NCBI GenBank assembly: GCA_000733415.1
Contig: KL662191.1
Coordinates: 4,317,626-4,381,625 of the forward strand
Source: [Leptolyngbya] sp. JSC-1
Lineage (GTDB): Bacteria; Cyanobacteriota; Cyanobacteriia; Elainellales; Elainellaceae
Direction of reading: 5' to 3'
DNA: 64,000 nt
Shown here: one piece after another, positions 26,517 through 35,800 of the stretch
Position numbering within the stretch: the stretch's first letter is position 1
Layout: the number at the start of each line of letters is the position of its first letter
Made by a program: the position numbers and the translations under genes
The notes under the pieces: generated by a model
The model's input: the letters and a program-made list of their open reading frames with translations, nothing else
Told to the model about the DNA's origin: nothing
The model's database searches: none

Positions 26517-26836
26517 CCAACCTGGTGTTGCTGAATTTAGAATGGTTTCGCCTCCCATTTCCCCAGAATTGGGGGGCGAAAACTCTACAATAGCTAACCA
26601 CAATACAAGTAGGCTTCAGAGAGAATTCAAAGAGAGCCATGATTCAAGTTGATGAGCAAGTTGAGAACACTAATGTGTATCTCTAAGAATCTACTAAATA
26701 TATCTTCAGAATCAATTAAATCGGGCTTTTGCATTTTATCAGACTTCGTCGAGAATATTTTAACAGAGTTATTTAAACGAGCACTTACACAAATATTTCT
26801 AACAGTTCTGGCAAACGAAGAGGAGCACATTCTTCC
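26517..26836. other. Intergenic region between LCAT-like and first giant gene, with hairpin
   Basis: TTTCGCC at 26546-26552 pairs with GGCGAAA at 26575-26581, with further C/G pairing inside, making a stem of about ten pairs soon after the LCAT stop codon. No T-run follows, so it may be an mRNA-stabilising or attenuating structure rather than a terminator. The rest is AT-rich, with no coding pattern. A promoter for the giant genes could be here. Confidence 0.4.
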
Positions 26837-29800
26837 ATGGGTAGCAATTTTTCTGTAATCTTTGAGGAAATTGGGACGTTAACTTCCTCTGACATGCCAG
26901 ACAATTTAGAGGAAATCACAAGCACAGCTACCGAAGAAAAAACTTACGAAGGCAGATTAGAGCAGGCATCTTCCTTGGGCTTGCTGCAGCTAGTTGGCAA
27001 CTTAGGCGGCTTCACCCTACCAGCGGGCATTCCTGATTTAGTGTTGTCCAAACTGGTGATTCAATTGACAACTGCTCCTGAGATTGGGGTCAAATCGTTT
27101 GCATTCACAGGGGAATCATCCCTGGAACTGGGCAAGAAGTTTGACTTGCTGGGCCTAACGGTTAAGCCGCCAGAAGGGGCTATCTTTACCTTTGAGCTTA
27201 AACGCACGACCTCAGCCAAGCTGAAAAACCCTCAGAACAATGAAAATGCTCCGCTTCAAAAAACTACGGAAGGACTGTTTGCGTTGTCATTGACGATGCC
27301 CAAGCAAAGCAGCCTGACGCTCTCCAGTGCTCTGGCTTGGCTCCGAGATGTTCCCGGAATTGATCGTGTACGAGAGTTGCAAAACGATGACGAGAGTGAC
27401 TCGTCGGAGCTAATTGGTTTAGTTTTGACACCGGATCAGCAGCTACCTGGCGACGATATTCAAATTCAGTTGGTGGAAAAGAGTTTGGGCACCAACAGGG
27501 CTGCCGAATATCTATCGTACTTCGACTCTAAAAACTGGGATCTAACGTTTGAATTTTTAGGTGAATCATTCGAAATCTCGAATGATGAATGGTCTGAACC
27601 CAATTCTGGCAATACTAACGGGAATGGCGATGGGAATGGTAATCAAAAAAAGCAGTTTACCTTTCCGTTTCTGAAGTCTTCAGGAAAAGAGGATCTCAAA
27701 CCAGCTTCCAAACCAGCTCAAGTGCAGCCGGCAACCGGTGAAACTATGCTCTCTGCATCTGGCCCTCGGTCAGCCGATGCGTCTGATAATCAGCCGGATG
27801 CTGCATCCGATTCAGAAGATACCGACGACGCTCAATCTTCCGGCTCAAAGTTAAGTCAGGCGATTTCGCTAGGAGTGCCGACTGTCAAAGGACCGGAAAC
27901 AGATGAAGACAGTACCTTCATTAGTATTGTCTTTCCAGCCACGATTACAGTCGGCAGCCTCAGATTTAATACCAAGTTCCCAGTGAAGTTTATCTTGGGC
28001 AGTTTTGCAATTGCTATTGACCATTCTGAAGGGATCAAAATTCTTTCTCCTGAACCCGAATTAAAACCGATTGGTAGCGATGGCGAACCAAAGGACGGAC
28101 CGTTTGAATTATTTGGTCTAGAATGGCGTTTCTTTGGTGCAGAAGTAACGGAAACGGAAGAAACCGAAACAGAGGATACAGAGAACAACGCCGAAGCAGA
28201 TATAGAAGTAGGTACAGAAGTAGATATAGAAGCAGATGAAGAGAATACAGGAGCAGAAATAAGAGACGAAACAGCATCAGCAGCTGAGACTGAAACAGAC
28301 GAGACTGAAACAGACGAGACTGAAACAGACGAGACTGAAACAGACGAGACTGAAACAGACGAGACTGAAACAGACGAGACTGAAACAGACGAGACTGAAA
28401 CAGACGAGACTGAAACAGAAGGTAAAGAATACCATCATTTCACCCTAGTTACCAAAGACTTTAACTATCAGATTCAGCAGGCTCCGGGTGCCCGTATTGA
28501 GGTGGCTTATACCAAAGCCAGCCGTGACCCGATTGTGTTTATCGTAGAGGACTTTGTGATTTCGGCTAAGGGCATCAGCATTACCGCAACGGTGAGCGAT
28601 CGTCCAGCCCAGCTTAACGGCATTGACACCCAATATCGCTTCCACGGCAGTCAGCTCCGGATTGTCGAAAATGAGATTCTTGACTTTACCTTGAGTGGTT
28701 CAGGGCCATTACCTCCCAAGCTAGTTGGTGATGCCATGGCCGATATTGCGCTTCAGTTCCGGCAGGACGAGGGCAACCTGAAGCTAGTAGCCGGAGCAGC
28801 CAAAATTCAAGGCGATAAATTGCTCGACTGTAAAGGCACTCGTTTTCGCTTCTCCGTTGACTCAATGGGGTTGCAGTTCGTTAACGACGATCGATTCCAT
28901 ATTTTCTTTACCATCACTGGCACCGCTCGATTCGTTTTACAAGAAGGTGACGAGCGTAAAAACGGCGCACTCTCCATGCTGCCCAACATCCAGATTGATC
29001 TGGTGGACTGTCCGCTTACCGGAGATGCCAGCGTCATCGCGAAACACGTTCAGTTCCTGGTTGAGCTACCCAAGCCCGTTTCGTTTCCGTTCCTGGGAGC
29101 CTACGAATTCGAGCTACGGGCCATTGGCTTTTTGCCTCAGTTCGACGCCTTTGGGAACGATGTGGCCATGCAGCTCAGTGGTCAGATCAAATTTGCCCAG
29201 GGGAAGGGGGATGCGGCGAACGATCAGCCCGATCTGCATTCGCTCTATATTGGGCTGCCCGGACCGAAAGATTTCTTCCCTCGGCTTCATATGGATCAGT
29301 TACCGCTGGATATCAATGCGGGCGAAGCCTTCAAGCTCAATGGTGTCGTTGAGTTCAAGGATGATGAGACAATTAAGGGCTTTGAAGGAGAGGGTGTCCT
29401 GGAGATTCAAGGGATGCCGCCGATGGCTGCCAGCTTTGGCTTCTACCGCGTTCGTAACAGTGAAGATCAACCCTGGGTCAGGGCCTGGTTCATCTATCTA
29501 GAAGTTCGCCAGATTAGCTTCCGGATTCCGGTGGTCGAATTCTTCATTCGGGAAGTGGGATTGGGCTTTGGCTACCGCTACACGCTAGTGGGCATCAGAC
29601 GGGCTGACGAGGCTGCAAGCCTGACGGAGCTGTTGAAAGAACTGAAGGTGTTGTCTCGGACGCAGGGGGATTTATCCAAACGCGATCGCTGGGCCTTGGA
29701 TGTCGAAGATCCGGGTCAAGATCCACGTTGGACGATTGTACTGCGAGCCATGATCGCCCAGCTTTCTGCCGCTGCTTCACCGCTGGTTTGGAATGCCGAA

Positions 29801-32800
29801 CGAGAAGAAAAGCTAGCCTGTGTGTATCTATTCGATGCCGTAATTGCCTTCCGCAGCGACCTGACCTTCTTTATGAATGTGCGGGGTTGGATCAACACCA
29901 GCTACGGCATGTATGTGAAAGAGCGCAACGAAGGTAACGAGCTAGAGCCACTATTCAGTGGATTTGTCTTCCTTTGGCCTCGACAGAAGCGATTTTTGGC
30001 CCATCTTGCCTCAAATCCCAATGGGCATTTAGGTAGTAATCCACCGCTGCCCGACTTTGTGCAATCGGCCATTCGCAGCGCTCAGTTTTCGGCCACGCTG
30101 CTGATCGAGCCAGGGTTAACGCATTTTGAGCTGGGCTGGCCCAATATGCTGCGCTGGAGCAACAACATCGGTCCGCTTCAGGCCGACATTCGGGGTGGCT
30201 TCATCTTTCGGGTCAGCAGTCGCGAAATGGTAATTGGCATCAGCTTTTTGGCTCGCGCCAGTCTAGAGATTTCGACCAGCATAGACCTGGGGCTGGTAGG
30301 GGCTAGTGTGGAAGCGAAGGCGAATGCCGCATTTGGGGCGCGCTACATTGGCTTAGTCGAGTTTGCTAGCAACCGCCCGACGCTTTATGGAGCCATTGGC
30401 CTAGAGTTGCGGATTCAACTGTTTGTCGCCCTTTGGATTCGGATTCCGCTGCTGTTTAAGACCATTAGACTAACCTATCGTTTTACCCTGACCATCAACT
30501 TCACTGCCGGATTGGAGTTTGCCTTCAACGGTGTAAAAGATGCTGGATTACGCGGTTCAGGTACATTGGCAATTTCGGCGATGGGGCACCAATTGCAATT
30601 CAATGTCCGGCTGAGTTCAAACCCAGATGCTGTCACTCAGGCGCGAGCGCGGACCGAAAAATATCTGAACCTGGGGTTGGAAGCCACCGAAGTGGAAGCC
30701 ACTCTCCCTGGCGTCGAGGCCGCTTCTCGATCGCGGATGGCTTTTGTTGCAGAAGCCGCAGAAACAGCGGCATCAATGGACATGGAGGCATTTACTCGAT
30801 CGATGGCTGAGCCATCATTTGGTACGCCTAATTATTCAGTGTTTGTGATTCGGGACACTCAAGATCAGATTTTGGATCTACCAGATGAAGAACCGAATGA
30901 AGATACCTATGCCTACTTTGTCTTGTTTCCTCGCTCAATCCGCGATCAGGAAGAAGAGCAAGCAACAGAGCGCTATGCTGGCTTCTTGCCCGTTCCTCCA
31001 AATGTACTGGCAGATGTACCAAACAATCAGCTACGCGATTTTCAGCTGGTCTTTCCAGAAGCACTCCAACTGCCGCAGGACACTCTAGAGTGGTTTAACC
31101 CTCAACCCATCGCAACAGGTGAGGCCGCTGGTCAGTCCATTGGCTTCCGGCCCTTGAGCCAACATGACCCAGACTGGCTGACGCTGACAGACACAATCAT
31201 GAGTTGGCGTGCCAATTGGGATCAACCCATTTTTGAGAACACAGAAGCGTTTGCTCCTGATAACAAACCGCTGGATACAGAATCCATTAAGTTACGAGAC
31301 TACTTGACCCATGCCTATATCACCGCTGATCAAGCTGGTTTGCCTGTGCCTGTAGCCGATCCAGATCCGTTAGCAACCAAGGAAGAAGTCATCACAGATG
31401 AACGGGTTCAGAATCCTTCAGATGATGCGTTTGAGGCGGCAGTGCGGGGAGCAACCGAGCAGTTCCGTAGCTCGCCTTTCTTCAAGCACAATCCTAACTG
31501 CCTCTATGAACAGCAGCTAGAAGCAGCCTTTAGGCCAGACACCACCATCTACGCCGATCAAGACCCTGACAAGCCCCAACCCTTGAATGAACACCAGCAA
31601 GCCCATCAGGTCCGCAGTATGGTGATTAACGATCTGATGGGAGATCTGCGTAAGTATGTGGACGGAACCGAGCAAGAGCGCAGCCAATTGACTCAGCGCT
31701 CAGTTGCCTTTCAGATGGGGCTAGTCTTTCGAGTACCAAAGCGTGTTCTGAATACAGATAGTGCTCTAGCTTGGCTAAACTACAACTCACAAACAGCCCC
31801 TACTCTCCATCAACGAACTCAGCTCAATAGCCAGCAACCGGACAGCGACCAACGTTGGTTACGTACTTTCAATGTTCTCGCCACTGACTTTTCCAAGTAT
31901 CCGCCCCAATTCCAGCAGGTACGACACTTTACCGATGCCAATACGATCGCCATCGCCTGGGATCTCCAGCAGGCCAATATTCCAGAGAACGAGAAGAAAC
32001 ACCTAACTGAGTTGCAACAAGATCCTGAACACAACTTGATGTACTACGAAGTGCGTCGCCGTTCCTTGAATGCCCAAACGCCAGAAGTAGTCTATCAAGT
32101 GAAAGGTGCTTCGGTGCTGCATGAAGAGAAAACTGGCTCACAGAAAGTCCTGAACATTCTCAAACCGCGTTTTCAGGTGGTCGATCACTTCACGAACGAA
32201 AGCCTGGATGATGTGATTCGCCTACCTGCTACCGGCCTTAGCTATCTTTACACGATTACTCCCTACGACTTTGGTGGCAATGCCGGACATCCGCTCATCC
32301 TGGTCGCGACCCGTTATCCTAACGAACCTCCTGCCGTACCTGTGGACAGTCAGTTCACTGTCTCCTATACGATTAGCGATCAGCGCGAAGAACCAGTGGA
32401 CGATCAGTCCCAACTGCCTCTAGCCGACCTGGAAGCACACTGCACCGTCACCTGGACAGAACCCACCGTCAATGGTCCCAGGGTTCCTGTTGATAACTAC
32501 TACTTGGTTTTCCGTAAAGAAACGACGCTGCCGATTGGGAGCTACGGTCTTGATAGTTCAACCCAGCGTCCCCGCAACAAGCTGTTGCCCACCAGCAATT
32601 CGCGCACACTGCCAACCGACATCAAAATTCGGCTAGAGAATCCTGGAAAGGTGGAAGGGGAGCCACGTAAGCGCATTGCTAACGTTTCTCTAGACACTCT
32701 GCGTGAGAAAGGAATTTTACCTGCCTACTGGCAACCCGAAGCCTGGAAGCTGTTTATTCAGACGGAGTCAGTGAATCGAGTCTGCTCGGCTCTGGCTCCG

Positions 32801-35800
32801 GTTCAGGTTCTGCTCAAGTTCAAGTCTCCAACCAGTGGCGAAAAGGCTGAAGAACGGCAACCTGCCGAACTGGAGTGGCTACCCAAACCGCTTGCTCTGC
32901 CGCTGTTACCTCCTGAAGATCAGCGAGCAATTGGCGGTAATGCTCATGTCCCCATGCCAAAACCAGGTAGCTACCAATTGGAGAGCAACACCAGTTCCCT
33001 CCGCTATCAGCCCCATCCGGCAGGGATACGCTGCATTCGCTTCCGCTGGAATCAGGGGCCAAGTCGGGTTAAGAGTTATCCCTTGGCGCTTACAGCCAGC
33101 TACGATTTGCTAGAACTGGATATCGACGCCCACACTACCGCTACGTTTGCCGATCCAGATCGCTTAGCTGATGTCTTGCGCCTGCGGCAAACCGTGCAGA
33201 TGCTTTCTCCTGCTGACCTGCCGCTCACTCCTGGTGATACCCTCTCCACCAATCAATGGGAAGCCTGGTACCCCAGTCAGGTCGAAAGACGGGCGCTATA
33301 CCAACCAATTCCGGGTGCTCAAATTAAAGAGAGTTCCTGGTATTCCTGGCGCGAGTCGATTCTGGTATGGCCTGAGTGGCCCGGACTAACCGACGGCAAC
33401 GGCAACCGAGACACGGCTCTGCATCCCTTCCTGGAAGAGCTAATTCAGGTACTGCAAGCGCAAACGGTAGACGACAGCACGACTGCCCTGCCCAAATATC
33501 GGGTATCTCTACAAACCAGCCCTCCGATTCAACCCCAGACGCTGACCACTTTCTTAAACTCCACTGCTGAGACAGCCGATCCGTATGGTTGGGGTATCTT
33601 ACAGCGATTCGGCTTGACCACTGCGTTCACGCTGCAAGATGCCAGCACTGGCGATTACATTACGGGTGATGATCTCCTGAAGACGGTTCAGAGTATACTT
33701 GCTGCTCTCAAGCAGAAATACAATGACATATATCCCCATCTCCATGTAGAGCTACTGTTCCAAGCGGCAAAGAGCATCGATCTAGAATCTGGAGCTGTAT
33801 CTCCTGCAGGAATGTTGGCCCTAATCCAAATCAGCCTCCGGCCGACCATTCTCCAGATACAACGATATCATCGGCTGGAAATTAAGGGCGATAGTAACAG
33901 CCAGATTAAGCTGCGGTTTGAGTTGAATGCTCCATTGAGTTTAATTGACCAATCTGCTCCCGGCAGCGGTCAAACTGATTTTGATCTAGACGCGAATCAA
34001 GCAGTGGAATACACCGTTACAGTACCTCTGAATGGAGTCGTGAATCTGCTGCTGCGCGCCACTGAGCCACCGGTCGTTAAGCAGATCAAAGCATCTGGGG
34101 AAGAACCGACGATTCCTCTCGACGCTGTGCCGATTCACAGTTCGCTCACGGCTTACTTCACGGCTAACCCCGAACAGCTTGCAGCTGACTTTGCCAAACC
34201 CGATAGTGAAGATGACCAACCGCTTAACTGGCGACGCTTCAAGCGCTATGCCGAATCTCTCAACAGCAACATCAAGTCAGATATCAGCATTGACATACCA
34301 ACAGAGGCTAAGGCCCTGGCGGCTACGTTGCCTGACATCATGCTCTGGTCGTTGCGCTTCTTCAACGCGGCAGCAGTACCCACGATCACCGACAATTTGG
34401 GTAAGACCGCCGATGGGCCTTGGTTGGCGACCGCTTACCCCCGCGTAGATACCCCAGCCCCCACAACCCCCGACGAGAGCGGCAGGCTAACCTACGATCA
34501 TCTGATCAGTGACAAGTGGGCACATACCTACCGCTACTACATTCGTCCCAATCATCGCTATCAGCTGCTGTGGGAAAGTCTGCTCACTTCACCAGCGCTA
34601 TTTCCAACGCAGACAAACCAGCAACGTGAGGCAATTCTCGATCAACGCAAAACGAAACCTGATCCCAAACAGGGCGGTCTGGATGTGGTGCTGGATCGGA
34701 TTCAGCCAGTGGCGATGCCGGTGATTCTTAGCTCGGCTCGGCTGGACCCACCTGCGTTACCAGGCCAGTCTGTTCCTCCCGGCCGCACTTGGGAAGTGAT
34801 GATTGCCCAACACTCAGAACAAACCCTGATAGAGCGCAACCAAACTCTGGCTCGCCAACTCCAGTTCCGGCAGGTGGCCTTTACGCTGCTGCGCCGCTTT
34901 GCCTACACCACCGCCACGGGTGACGATTGGGTCAAACGGATTAACAAACTGGCTACTCTGGGCCAGATCAAACCTAATCCGCCTGAGTTAAAGCTAAGGC
35001 TAAACACAGATGGTTTTCTGTCAGCAGGATTGCCAGGGGAAATTACCAGTCCTGATCACCTTGACCTGAAGCGAATTCCAACCAACGACACCGACCTCGA
35101 TCAGTTCAGTGCCGAAGATATTCTGCAACTCGAAGCGGATGTGCGTAGCCTTGATCTGCCGATCCGGTTAGGGAACTTCCAGCAAGGTGCGTTGGTATTG
35201 CAGTGGGATACGCTGCCGTTTTTCTATCAGCATCAGCTGTTGGTGATTGCCCAGAGCGACCACCAAGTCTCCGAGATCAATCGCGTGATCCACAAGGATT
35301 TTGAGTATCGCTCACCGTTGCCGACTGCCGCAATGTCGGGTCAGACCGTCCTCGATCTGGCGTTACCGAAGAACCAACCGTTTGGAGAAACGCTGGAAGC
35401 GGGCACGGCTTTAACGACTCTGCGGCTTAGCATTCCTCTGAAGTTGCTTTGGGATAGCCTACCCAAAACGGTCAAACAGCAGTGGCCCAGTGAGGCTCCT
35501 GTTATGGATTGGGAGGAATCACAACATTTGCGCTCGCCCAGTGCCTTGCCTGATCTGGAGGTGGTTTATCAAATCGTCCAGATTTTTGAAGGCAACCTGG
35601 AGGTGCAGGTCGAAACCCTACTGGAGCAGCCAGAAGGTGGCCCTGAGCAATACCAACTGCGACAATTAGGTAAATCTTTCCTGGGTAGCTTTGACAGAAT
35701 TTCCCCACCAGAAAAGACAATACCAGAAAGGCAAGGTTCCAGCGACTATGTCTTAAATCTATTTTTGACTCAGGTGAGTACGGTACCGCTGATGCGCCGT

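Noticed and set aside
28035..28277. Leucine-rich minus-strand frame
   Set aside because: It is the antisense of the acidic repeat region in giant gene 1 and has no ribosome site.
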